Source of the DNA: Opitutales bacterium
Lineage (GTDB): Bacteria > Verrucomicrobiota > Verrucomicrobiia > Opitutales > Seribacteraceae
Assembly (NCBI GenBank): GCA_029252505.1
Contig: JAQXBH010000204.1
Location: 1-33,740 of the forward strand
Reading direction: 5' to 3'
Length of the DNA: 33,740 nucleotides
The position numbers and the translations under genes are program-made. The notes under the pieces were generated by a model that was not told the DNA's origin, ran no database searches, and was given only the letters and a program-made list of their open reading frames with translations. Positions 1 to 8,341 of this stretch are shown here, in pieces (the stretch's first letter is position 1; each line of letters starts with the position of its first letter).

Positions 1-1540
1 CCTTACTTTTTTCAATCGATAAAAGTAAGTTGTCTGCAGATTTTTCAGCAAAACCATCCAACTGTAATAATTGATCTTTGGATAAATTATAAATATCCGA
101 AAGTTTTATTGCTAAGGAACGATCAACCAGCTGAGAGATAACAGATTCTCCAAGGTGGTCAATATTCATACATCCCCGGGATGCAAAGTATTCAATTCTA
201 GCTTTTATCTGGTCCGGACAAAGTGAATTAGGGCACCTCCACGCAGTCTCTCCTTCAACTTTAAAGAGTTTACTCTCACACTCAGAGCAATGACTAGGGA
301 ATGAAAATGGGACCAATGATTGATCTCTTGCTGAGAGTACAACTTCGACTACTTGAGGGATAATTTCTCCCGCCTTCTCCACAATTACTTGATCGCCAAC
401 TCGAATATCTTTCCGACTAATTTCATCCGCATTATGAAGACTTGCTCTTGAGACGAGCGATCCGGCTAATTGAACTGGTTTCAAGCAGGCAACTGGTGTG
501 ATAGCACCGGTTCTGCCGACTTGAATAATAATATTTTCAATAAGGGTCTGCTGCCTTTCAGACTCAAACTTATAAGCAATGGCCCATCTTGGCGCCTTGG
601 CGGTAGTACCCGCGACTTGCTGCATTTCAATAGAATCGAGTTTAATTACAGCCCCATCAGTGGGATAGGAGTAATTGTTTCGTTGTTCATCTAAATGACC
701 AATAGCAGTCCAGGCATCTGAAGCAGAGGAGACTGCCTGCAAGAATTCAACTGTGGGAAAGCCCCATTCTTTTAGAGATTGGTGAAACTGCGATTGAGTG
801 GAAAAATATCCTGAAGGACGACATGCACCAAGGCCATAAACGACTATTTCAAGCTTTCTGAGTCTCGCTTCTTTAGGATCTAAAAGTTTGACTGTTCCGG
901 CAGTTAAATTACGGGGATTTGCATATAAATCCAACCCCTCATTCTCTCTCTCTGAATTAATTCGATTAAATTCATCATGTGCCATAAAAATCTCGCCTCG
1001 AATCTCGATTAATGAAGGAAAACTTGCAGAAGTAATCTTCGCGGGTAGATTTTTAATATGTGCTATGTTTTGGGTTATTACATCACCCTCAATCCCATTA
1101 CCTCGGGTAGTTGCTTTCACTAAAGCTCCCTGTTCATAAGTAAGGGATACTGCAACTCCATCAATTTTTGGTTCAACAACATAAGGAAGTTCTTCCTTTT
1201 CCAATATCTTGCATAATCTTTTATTGAAATCAAAAAAATCCTCTTTATCGTAGGTGTTATCCAGGCTTAACATAGGGGAGATGTGTACATGAGACTCAAA
1301 TTCCTCAAGCCTGTCATCGCCTACGATCGGAACAATTCCTCCCTGTTCATTACCAAGTTGATTCTCCTCGCCCGCAAACAAGCCGAGCAAGTCATCTTGG
1401 GAATTCAATGAGTCGAACTCCTTCCTTACTCGATCATACTGCTGATCGCTAACCTCAGGTTTTGCATTCCGATAGTACGCCTCGTCATATTGACCCAGCA
1501 AGACTTTCAATTCCCTCCTCCGTCGCTCAAGATCTTTCAT
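1..1540 (-). CDS. ligA: NAD-dependent DNA ligase LigA (3' end beyond window)
   Basis: LigA seals nicks in duplex DNA during replication and repair, using NAD+ as the adenylate donor. The reverse strand translates without a stop from an ATG at 1540 to the window edge, giving about 513 of the usual ~670 residues. The N-terminal Ia region has the YYR..PE.SD..YD pattern. The adenylation motif is E-P-K-I-D-G with catalytic Lys125. The RGNG.EGD, IRGEIF and NPRNLTAG motifs follow. An OB-fold carries the VGRTG.ITPVA signature, and a four-cysteine zinc finger (CSEC, then CPNSLC) is followed by the start of the HhH region. The rest of the HhH region and the BRCT domain lie outside the window. The gene begins 16 bp after the stop of the upstream aminotransferase gene, so co-transcription is likely. 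No strong Shine-Dalgarno sequence is seen. Family assignment is very secure. Confidence 0.97.
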   Translation of the reverse strand, partial: MKDLERRRRELKVLLGQYDEAYYRNAKPEVSDQQYDRVRKEFDSLNSQDDLLGLFAGEENQLGNEQGGIVPIVGDDRLEEFESHVHISPMLSLDNTYDKEDFFDFNKRLCKILEKEELPYVVEPKIDGVAVSLTYEQGALVKATTRGNGIEGDVITQNIAHIKNLPAKITSASFPSLIEIRGEIFMAHDEFNRINSERENEGLDLYANPRNLTAGTVKLLDPKEARLRKLEIVVYGLGACRPSGYFSTQSQFHQSLKEWGFPTVEFLQAVSSASDAWTAIGHLDEQRNNYSYPTDGAVIKLDSIEMQQVAGTTAKAPRWAIAYKFESERQQTLIENIIIQVGRTGAITPVACLKPVQLAGSLVSRASLHNADEISRKDIRVGDQVIVEKAGEIIPQVVEVVLSARDQSLVPFSFPSHCSECESKLFKVEGETAWRCPNSLCPDQIKARIEYFASRGCMNIDHLGESVISQLVDRSLAIKLSDIYNLSKDQLLQLDGFAEKSADNLLLSIEKSK

Positions 1541-1556
1541 AAAATGGAAAGGAAAA

Positions 1557-2702
1557 CTATATGAGAGCGACAGCTGCCTTCATTCTGGTCATAGCCAATT
1601 CGAGTAAATTGTATGTGCACCCTAAGTTTAGGCGGAGGAAGCCAGGAGCACCAAAGTCCTTGCCATTTGACAAGCCAACTCCTGCCTCTTCAAAAAATGA
1701 AAAAGGACAATCCACATCTAAATCCCGGGCATCAATCCAAAGGAGGTAGGTAGCTTGGGGAGAGTAGGGGATAAGTCCCTTCACTGATAGGAGTTCATTG
1801 AATACAAAATCTCGATTCGTTCGTAAATAATTAAGCAAGCGACTGCGCCATTCTTCACCCTCCCGATAAGCAACTTCTGCTAGCCTAAACCCCATGGCAG
1901 GAGGGTCGGGAACTATACCGCTCATTGCCGCCTTGAAACGACGCCTTAATTCGGGATTTGAAATAACTGCAAATGAACAACCAAAACCTGCCAGGTTAAA
2001 TGTCTTACTGGGTGCCATAAGAGTAATCGTTCGGTCAGCAATTTCATCGCTCAAGGAAGCGAACGGGATATGCTTCAATGAATCTTCCAGAATTAAATCA
2101 CAATGAATTTCATCGGAACAGACATAAAGACCGCGATCTAAGATAAACTCGCTCAACCGAGTAAGCTCATTAAATGTAAAGTTAGTCCCCACTGGATTGT
2201 GTGGGTGGCAGAGCATAAATAAGTCTCCGCTTTTTGTAGGCAGAGACTGGAGATAATTGAAATCAATGGTAAATCTGCCATCCTCCAATACCATAGGAAC
2301 TTGAGTGCAGGTAAGTCCTGAATTAGATGGGCACGAAAGGAAGGGAGGGTAAACAGGAGTGTTGGTGATTACCTGTGTTGCTTGGTTGGCAACTGCCCTA
2401 CATGATACATTTAAACCACAAACCATCCCAGGCAACCAGGTGATCCATCCTTGATTGACAGACCAATCATACATGCCAGACATTCGACTGACAATCGTAT
2501 CAGTTAGAGCCGGTGGGCAAATCCCGTATCCAAAGTTTCCTGACTCACAAATTCCCTGCGCCTCCTTGATGACAACTGCTGGTGAACGAAAGTCCATATC
2601 AGCGACCCACAAGGGTATTATCTCGGAGGATTCGTATTTAGCCCATTTCAGACTGCTGGTCCCGATCCGATCAGGGACATCATCAAAGAGTTTATCAGGC
2701 AC
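1557..2702 (-). CDS. PatB/MalY-type aminotransferase (cystathionine beta-lyase / C-S lyase)
   Basis: This is a fold-type I PLP enzyme of 381 residues, the normal length for the MalY/PatB group, which cleaves C-S bonds of cystathionine or cysteine conjugates. The N-terminus has the group hallmark (R.GT.S.KW.KY, then LWVADMDF at residues 31-38). The HNPVG motif has Asn169, SDEIH has Asp197 (pyridine-nitrogen contact), and the Schiff-base lysine is Lys233 in SKTFN. The start is GTG at 2702; an alternative start is unlikely because the family N-terminus begins here. It starts 27 bp after the stop of the beta-barrel gene and ends 16 bp before ligA, so it is probably in the middle of a short operon. 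Exact substrate (cystathionine, or another S-conjugate) cannot be decided from sequence. Cytoplasmic; no signal peptide. Confidence 0.9.
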   Translation of the reverse strand: MPDKLFDDVPDRIGTSSLKWAKYESSEIIPLWVADMDFRSPAVVIKEAQGICESGNFGYGICPPALTDTIVSRMSGMYDWSVNQGWITWLPGMVCGLNVSCRAVANQATQVITNTPVYPPFLSCPSNSGLTCTQVPMVLEDGRFTIDFNYLQSLPTKSGDLFMLCHPHNPVGTNFTFNELTRLSEFILDRGLYVCSDEIHCDLILEDSLKHIPFASLSDEIADRTITLMAPSKTFNLAGFGCSFAVISNPELRRRFKAAMSGIVPDPPAMGFRLAEVAYREGEEWRSRLLNYLRTNRDFVFNELLSVKGLIPYSPQATYLLWIDARDLDVDCPFSFFEEAGVGLSNGKDFGAPGFLRLNLGCTYNLLELAMTRMKAAVALI

Positions 2703-2729
2703 ACTCAGTAAAACCGTAAACAGCAGTTT

Positions 2730-3338
2730 TTATTGCCAAGAGTACAGATATTTCAATCCAATAAAATCGACCTCTTGGTCAAAGGCATGGCTGTACTCTA
2801 AAGCAACTCCATGAATGTCATTAATCCACCAGGTCAACCCCACGTCTATGGAGAAATCATTTTGGCTAAAGTCTGACCATAATCCGAGAAAATTCGCCCC
2901 AAATGACATTGAGAAATAATCGGTAAAAAGTAACTCTGTACCGGCAAGTAACTTCCAAGTAAATCCATCTTTATTCATGCGTACCTTGGCATCATCGCTG
3001 AGATAAGAAATACCTCCGCCTGCAAATGGACGAAACATTCCATTTTGGAAAACATAGTCGTCGTAATGGTAAATATAATCAAGACCAAGCTCCCATGTCG
3101 AATTATCGGAAAGGTTAGAATCGACGCTTCCGTAATCAAATCGCAAGACAAAATCAGCAGAATCTGATGCTGGACTATTTGCGGAAAACCTCAGGAAATC
3201 ACCCTCAACATCAGCACCTTTACCCCCATCCGCCATGGCATAACCAAACCCCATATAATACTCACCGAGACGGGACTTAGAGTGAGCGGTATTAAATAAA
3301 ACAAAGGAGCTAATTAAGGCTAGAGCAAAGAATTTCAT
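2730..3338 (-). CDS. Small outer-membrane beta-barrel protein (hypothetical)
   Basis: A 202-residue exported protein. The first ~20 residues form a signal peptide (MKF, hydrophobic core, AHS cleavage region). The mature part alternates polar and aromatic residues in short amphipathic strands. Turns such as GFGYAMADGG, FRPFAGGGISYLSDD and FIGLKYLYSW fit an eight-stranded OmpA/OmpW-like barrel, and the chain ends in an aromatic residue followed by Gln (YSWQ). It closely resembles the general 'outer membrane beta-barrel' porin-like group, but I recognise no specific family. A possible promoter (TTGACT/TATTAC) lies just upstream in the 66-bp gap after the phospholipase gene, and the next gene (PatB-like) starts 27 bp downstream. 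Function unknown; a structural or small-solute role is possible. Confidence 0.75.
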   Translation of the reverse strand: MKFFALALISSFVLFNTAHSKSRLGEYYMGFGYAMADGGKGADVEGDFLRFSANSPASDSADFVLRFDYGSVDSNLSDNSTWELGLDYIYHYDDYVFQNGMFRPFAGGGISYLSDDAKVRMNKDGFTWKLLAGTELLFTDYFSMSFGANFLGLWSDFSQNDFSIDVGLTWWINDIHGVALEYSHAFDQEVDFIGLKYLYSWQ

Positions 3339-3347
3339 AGGACATTA

Positions 3348-3374
3348 GTAATAGACTTAGATTGAGCTAGTCAA
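3348..3374 (-). promoter_or_regulatory. Possible sigma70-type promoter for the beta-barrel gene
   Basis: On the minus strand, TTGACT (3369-3374) is followed after about 15 bases by TATTAC (3348-3353), nine bases before the ATG at 3338. The spacing is shorter than ideal. It is the best candidate in the 66-bp gap, but it is only a visual match. Confidence 0.3.
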
Positions 3375-3404
3375 CATGTATTAGGGGGTTATCTCCTACC
3401 GGTA

Positions 3405-5306
3405 TTACAATAAGGGCTTAAATATCATACCAGTAGCTTTAAATATACGGGCAGACATTTGCTTTTTGGTAAAAAAAGGTAGGCCGGGAAAATTACCAAC
3501 ATCTTTCCAATTGTGGAAGAAATCGACATGCCCCGGAGGCACAGGCTCCTTTCCTCTTTTCAGCTCGAAGGAGGAGTGGGCACGAATAGGCCAAAGATCA
3601 ATGAAAGGGAATGACTCTGATATGCGGTATAAAATCATATTAATTTTGCTTAGTAGAGGTCTTTCTTTTTTTATTTCAATCAAGTAACTGTTTTGAGGTT
3701 GTATGTCATTATTGATGCTCTGCTTCAATTGTGATGAAAACGTTTCGTCATAAATAATTACCCCAAGTTCAGTGTTATAAATCTCAGAACGTGGATCTAA
3801 GTTGTAAGAACCCACAAATGCAATCTGTTCGTCAATAACAAGAGATTTAGCATGCAGAGATAGATAGGGCACAGTTTGTAAATGAATGTTTTTTCTTCCC
3901 CGTGTTTTGATTTTGTCAATTCCAGTATTAACACTGAATTCGGGCAATGTTTTATTTGTTTTAAAACTAATAAGATTTTGTGGTGCAAGCTCTCTTTTGA
4001 AAGGTAAGCGAGTTAAGAGTTGCTGGTAATTCATCATATTTGAAATGTCGGTTGGAATAGGTTTAAACTCCCACATTTCAAGGTTTAATTCCTCAAGATA
4101 AACGCGTTTTTCTTTATAATTTGCAGCGTAAGTAATCCAATTGTCAGTAGCTGCAAGACTGTTAGTAGAAATTACTACCGATACATTATTTCTCTTCTGC
4201 TTTAATTCAGCAAAAGCTTTTTGAATATCCGAACTGAGAACTACATAGGGAGATTGTATAACAACATCTGTCTCGGCACCTTTCATTAGATCCAGCAGTC
4301 TCGTTGTTACAGCAGAGTTAGAAACCGGAGCACGATCAACCTTGTCGGGCAGATCATAAATCCACTCTACGCGTTCCACCTCGCACAAAGGAACCACGAA
4401 TTGATCGTGGATGTATTTTTTATTACTTGCCCGTGCGCTAATCTGCTTAAAAATATCGTATTCAAAAAAACGCTTTTTTTGCAATGACTTCGAAAAGTTA
4501 TTTTCGGCGAGTAATTTTTTAACATCAATTAATTCGCGAGTTGATATTGAATTGTTTGAATTCCAGTATGAATAAAAGCAATTCGTAATCTCAGTAGAAC
4601 TCGGGAGAATTAAAAGAACATCTCTGTCTTTGTAATTCATTCCAATTACTTGATCGAAGTAGTGATTATTGATGTTTCGCCCTCCAGTAAGAGCGATACA
4701 ATTATCAATAAGAAAAAGTTTGTTATGTAACCGAACATTATGATCATGGAAATCAATGGTAAGATCAGAAAGCTTTTCAATAAAAGAAGGAGAGAGTCTT
4801 TTAGCACTCGGATTAAAGTATTTTATTTCGAAACTTGGTCCGAGTGTTGAGAGGAGGGCAATCACTTCAGGTTGATGTTCATTGAACATGTGATCTATTA
4901 ATAATTTGACCTGAATTCCACGTTGTTGATTGGCCTGTATTAATTCCCAAAGAATTAATTTCCCCACCTCATCAAATTCCCAGGAAAAAGTCTGAATTGA
5001 AATACTCTTTTTCGCAGAACGAATCAGGTTAATTCGAAGAGTGAGTGACTCTTCCCCGTGATCTAAAAGAAGAGCTCTTGGTTTGTTTGCTAAAGTTACC
5101 TCTTCCAATAATTCCCGCCAAACCCGGAAGGTTCCGGCGTCGGAAAAAGGGGTAGCTGAGGAACCATCAAACGGCTCAAATGTAGGAATAGAATTACTCC
5201 TACAGGATATAAAAGAGAAGACCGACAATAACAACAAATTATAAGACAATTTATTGATCGCGAAATATAATGGTATGGAAATCAAACGGAACGGAAAACA
5301 TTTCAT
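3405..5306 (-). CDS. Phospholipase D-family lipoprotein, cardiolipin synthase ClsC-like
   Basis: A 633-residue enzyme with two HKD motifs: His194-Lys196-Asp201 (HNKLFLID, followed by GGRNI) and His485-Lys487-Asp492 (HAKSLVID, followed by GSYNLDPRS). This is the arrangement of bacterial cardiolipin synthases. The TNSLAATD motif near residues 381-388 is a hallmark of the ClsC/YmdC branch, which joins phosphatidylethanolamine and phosphatidylglycerol in E. coli. The N-terminus is hydrophobic and ends in FISC (Cys35), so membrane anchoring as a lipoprotein is likely, although residue -3 is Phe rather than Leu. It is longer than E. coli ClsC (~470 residues), with a Lys-rich insert around 250-300 and an extended C-terminal tail. 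The ATG overlaps the upstream MFS stop by 4 bp (ATGA), which implies translational coupling. Substrate is inferred from family. Confidence 0.85.
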   Translation of the reverse strand: MKCFPFRLISIPLYFAINKLSYNLLLLSVFSFISCRSNSIPTFEPFDGSSATPFSDAGTFRVWRELLEEVTLANKPRALLLDHGEESLTLRINLIRSAKKSISIQTFSWEFDEVGKLILWELIQANQQRGIQVKLLIDHMFNEHQPEVIALLSTLGPSFEIKYFNPSAKRLSPSFIEKLSDLTIDFHDHNVRLHNKLFLIDNCIALTGGRNINNHYFDQVIGMNYKDRDVLLILPSSTEITNCFYSYWNSNNSISTRELIDVKKLLAENNFSKSLQKKRFFEYDIFKQISARASNKKYIHDQFVVPLCEVERVEWIYDLPDKVDRAPVSNSAVTTRLLDLMKGAETDVVIQSPYVVLSSDIQKAFAELKQKRNNVSVVISTNSLAATDNWITYAANYKEKRVYLEELNLEMWEFKPIPTDISNMMNYQQLLTRLPFKRELAPQNLISFKTNKTLPEFSVNTGIDKIKTRGRKNIHLQTVPYLSLHAKSLVIDEQIAFVGSYNLDPRSEIYNTELGVIIYDETFSSQLKQSINNDIQPQNSYLIEIKKERPLLSKINMILYRISESFPFIDLWPIRAHSSFELKRGKEPVPPGHVDFFHNWKDVGNFPGLPFFTKKQMSARIFKATGMIFKPLL

Positions 5307-6562
5307 GCCATTAACCTCGGTGATTTAACTACAGTTAAGAATATCAAACCCGAAACAAATATCAGACTGCAGGAAAAATATGCCATACCTTCAAATCCTA
5401 ACATTCCCAATATAAAATATCCCACAAATGGTGCACACGCACCCCTAAGTCCAGTCATAAAAACATGAGCCCCCATGTACTCCGCCTCCAATCCAATCGG
5501 GGCAAGCTTTGTCACCCATAAACTCCAGGCAATCGAAGCACCGCCATTTGCTACCCCGGCAAGAGCAGAGCCGATCAACAGTCCCCAGAAATTAGTGGAA
5601 AGAAAGAAGATTAAAACTGAGGAAAATAAAAAAACATTTAAACTAATTCGATATGGTACAAAAGAAACCCGATCAAATAATTTGCCCCAAGCTCGAGAAG
5701 TTAAAATTCCAGCAAACGAATAAATAACCACAATTATAGCAACTTCCTTATTGCTTATACCAATCCCCCCAGTACCAACCATATATTCAATCCGAAGTGG
5801 AAGGGTCATAATTACACCTAATCCCATCAACATCCACCCAAAGAGCATCTTACCAAATAGTCGATCCTTCCAAATAAAAGTGAGTCCACCAAAAATATTC
5901 GAGCCAGATTGAGAAGGCTTGATCTCACTTGAAGGCATCAAGAATAATGCCACTGATGCCAAAAAAGCGGCCAACCCCATCCCCAAAAAAAGATAATGGT
6001 ACTGCCCACTATTTGAATCAAGAAACAAGCCAAAATAGTAGGTGAAAATCATACCAACAACTGAAGCAAAAATGAAATTCCATGAAATGTTTTGTCCCCT
6101 TTTATCAGACTTATAATTGGAAGAATATACATGAATCATTAGTCCAGGCATTTGTGATAATGAAATTTGTGCGATGACCAAGAACACGGTGTAAGGCAAT
6201 ATACTTTTGACCTGTGAACAGCTTATCAATGCAAAGCTACAAATCGCCATAATGATTCCCGCGATTTGAGTAACAGGTTTATTGAATATCGAGCAAGCTC
6301 TTACGGTCCATGGCATTAAAAAGAACCCAAAGGCCGAACCCGCGGCAAGAATAGACTTATACCCCTGCGACGCATCTAGGAATCGGATCGCGATCAGAAT
6401 CACGAAAACATTAAAACCAACTTCAAGGATTCCGTTTAGCGAACAGCGAAGTAAATCAAGACGCAAAGTCCTTTGAGTTAAATCCTTCAAAGAATGTGGG
6501 GGTCGACTAACTTTATGTACAAAACCGGGACTCGAATGATTTCTCTGCGGCTTCGTCCCCAA
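5303..6562 (-). CDS. MFS transporter
   Basis: A 419-residue polytopic membrane protein with about twelve hydrophobic segments and a central loop rich in polar residues (around SSEIKPSQSG). This fits the two six-helix halves of the major facilitator superfamily. I do not recognise a substrate signature. The listed start is a TTG at 6562, which overlaps the 3' end of the channel gene by 50 bp. A second in-frame TTG at 6490 would start 22 bp after the channel stop but also lacks a clear ribosome-binding site. A GGAG lies 12 bases before the 6562 TTG. The downstream phospholipase gene overlaps by 4 bp. Coupling to a phospholipid enzyme might hint at a lipid or lysolipid substrate, but this is speculation. 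Confidence 0.85.
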   Translation of the reverse strand: MGTKPQRNHSSPGFVHKVSRPPHSLKDLTQRTLRLDLLRCSLNGILEVGFNVFVILIAIRFLDASQGYKSILAAGSAFGFFLMPWTVRACSIFNKPVTQIAGIIMAICSFALISCSQVKSILPYTVFLVIAQISLSQMPGLMIHVYSSNYKSDKRGQNISWNFIFASVVGMIFTYYFGLFLDSNSGQYHYLFLGMGLAAFLASVALFLMPSSEIKPSQSGSNIFGGLTFIWKDRLFGKMLFGWMLMGLGVIMTLPLRIEYMVGTGGIGISNKEVAIIVVIYSFAGILTSRAWGKLFDRVSFVPYRISLNVFLFSSVLIFFLSTNFWGLLIGSALAGVANGGASIAWSLWVTKLAPIGLEAEYMGAHVFMTGLRGACAPFVGYFILGMLGFEGMAYFSCSLIFVSGLIFLTVVKSPRLMA

Positions 6563-8207
6563 TTAAGATAATTTCTCCACCCTCACTAAATTGATTATCA
6601 GCGGAAGGTGTGATCACCGTTCCCGCATCTCCCTTTATTGCTACGATACTGCAACCCGTCTTTTCAGTTATCTTACAATCTTTGACCTTTACACCAACAA
6701 GCGATTTGGGAGTTTTTTGGCTGAATACATCCAATCCTTCAGTCACCATAAGAATTTCCGCACGATTCAATAAATTAAAAATCGTATTTGCCCCCATATG
6801 ATCCTGAGACATAACAAAATCAGCACCGGCTCGATGTAGGGGTTCAATATTACGGTGAAGAAAGGCACGAGTAATAATCTGAATATCAGGGCGCAATTTC
6901 CTGCCGTATATAGTCAAATATACATTACTTTCATCGTTATGACTGGTAATAATTAAAGCAGGAGCTTTGTTTATCCCTGCACGTTCAAGAACGGCCTTCT
7001 CTGAGGCATCACCCAATATTGCATTTGAAACCATTTTTGCTTTTTTCTCATCGGATTCAATCACCCGGTAAGGAATATTTCTCTCCGCAAGCGCCTTGGC
7101 AGTCTCACGCCCCACTCGTCCTGCTCCAATAATGATGACGGGTGAGTTGTTTGTCTTAAAGTCACGAAAATCCTTATCATATTTGGCGAAATGCCCCTCA
7201 GTGCCCGCAAGAAGTAATACAGTATGATTATTAAGAATTGTATCCGGACCAGGAAGTTCAAAGTGGCCCCGTTCCCACATGCCAACCACATTGACGCCAT
7301 AATTTTCTCGAAGCATTGCGTCTTTGAGCTTTTGACCCACCAAAGGAGTGCCATGAATAGTGGCTTCTGCAATTAAGACCTCATCAAAGAAGCCAATTAC
7401 ATGTGTGCTATTATCCGTACAACAAATCCTCCTAGATAGAAAGCGTCCCATTTGCTTGGCCGGTCTGATAACATGGGTAGCACCAGCTAATGTGAGTATT
7501 TCCTCCGATGTTGCCCGATTGCACGTACTGACAATGGATAACTCAGGGGATGAATCTCTCGCCCGAAAGGTAATATTAACATTTCGTATATCATCATCGG
7601 TCGTCACAACCATCGCCGCATTCTCGATCGATGCATCTTCAAAAGTTTGCACCTCATCCAAATTTCCCAGCATTACTGGAAAATCCATATCATGAAGACG
7701 GAGTGCCTCTTTTAAATCAGATACAATCAAAACAAAAGGATATCCAAATTGGCTTAGTTTATCCATCAGTACATGACTGATCGAATCATAGTGGGTTAAA
7801 ATAACATGTTTTTGCTTAACTGCGTCAAACCTGCGGGCAACCCTGGCACCTGTTTGATACTCCATGAAAGGCTTGTAAAGGAATTCCATGAAAACGAATG
7901 GAAGAACCATAAAGAGGTAAAATACACCGGTAAACATGACCAGCATTGAGAATAACCGGCCCGTATCTCCCGAAAAAGTAATGTCACCATATCCAAGAGT
8001 AGACATTGTAGTAAGGACCCAATAGAGCGACTCGATCCAACCGATTGGAGCACCCCCCAATTCCTTCGACATTAAATTCGAATAGATCTGCATATAACAA
8101 ACCACAAAAAGGACAAGGATTGAACCAAAACGAAGAAAGCGAGCCGCATTTCTTCTCTTATTTCTCTGTCTAAAAACGGAGGGAATGGATTGGATTACAT
8201 CTTTCAC
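6513..8207 (-). CDS. Two-TM potassium channel with tandem RCK (TrkA-N/TrkA-C) domains
   Basis: A 564-residue potassium channel subunit. TM1 is near residues 28-45. The pore loop has the selectivity filter T-L-G-Y-G-D at 70-75, and TM2 spans about 86-110. The cytoplasmic part has two RCK units, each with a Rossmann-like TrkA-N domain and a TrkA-C domain. RCK2 has an intact nucleotide-binding motif G-A-G-R-V-G (361-366). In RCK1 the equivalent glycine-rich turn is replaced by HYDSIS (139-144), so it may not bind nucleotide in the usual way. Tandem RCKs in one chain mean a tetramer would supply the eight RCK domains of a full gating ring, without the separate soluble RCK subunits that MthK makes from an internal start. 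The start codon is GTG. It is divergent from the PQQ-protein gene across a 134-bp gap. Confidence 0.92.
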   Translation of the reverse strand: MKDVIQSIPSVFRQRNKRRNAARFLRFGSILVLFVVCYMQIYSNLMSKELGGAPIGWIESLYWVLTTMSTLGYGDITFSGDTGRLFSMLVMFTGVFYLFMVLPFVFMEFLYKPFMEYQTGARVARRFDAVKQKHVILTHYDSISHVLMDKLSQFGYPFVLIVSDLKEALRLHDMDFPVMLGNLDEVQTFEDASIENAAMVVTTDDDIRNVNITFRARDSSPELSIVSTCNRATSEEILTLAGATHVIRPAKQMGRFLSRRICCTDNSTHVIGFFDEVLIAEATIHGTPLVGQKLKDAMLRENYGVNVVGMWERGHFELPGPDTILNNHTVLLLAGTEGHFAKYDKDFRDFKTNNSPVIIIGAGRVGRETAKALAERNIPYRVIESDEKKAKMVSNAILGDASEKAVLERAGINKAPALIITSHNDESNVYLTIYGRKLRPDIQIITRAFLHRNIEPLHRAGADFVMSQDHMGANTIFNLLNRAEILMVTEGLDVFSQKTPKSLVGVKVKDCKITEKTGCSIVAIKGDAGTVITPSADNQFSEGGEIILIGDEAAEKSFESRFCT

Positions 8208-8341
8208 TACTAAAAATAGTTATTAAAGATATAAACCTTTTCGTGCGAGAACCTTTTCACACATTTCAAAAAATGAATTATGAAATATAAATATGTTCTT
8301 TGTTATTGCCCGAATCGATATCAAAAGAGTACTTCAATAAG

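Noticed and set aside
888-1139. Plus-strand ORF of 83 codons
   Set aside because: Antisense to the conserved LigA adenylation domain.
8300-8341. TTG start for the propeller protein at 8300
   Set aside because: The ATG at 8342 is followed immediately by a well-formed signal peptide.
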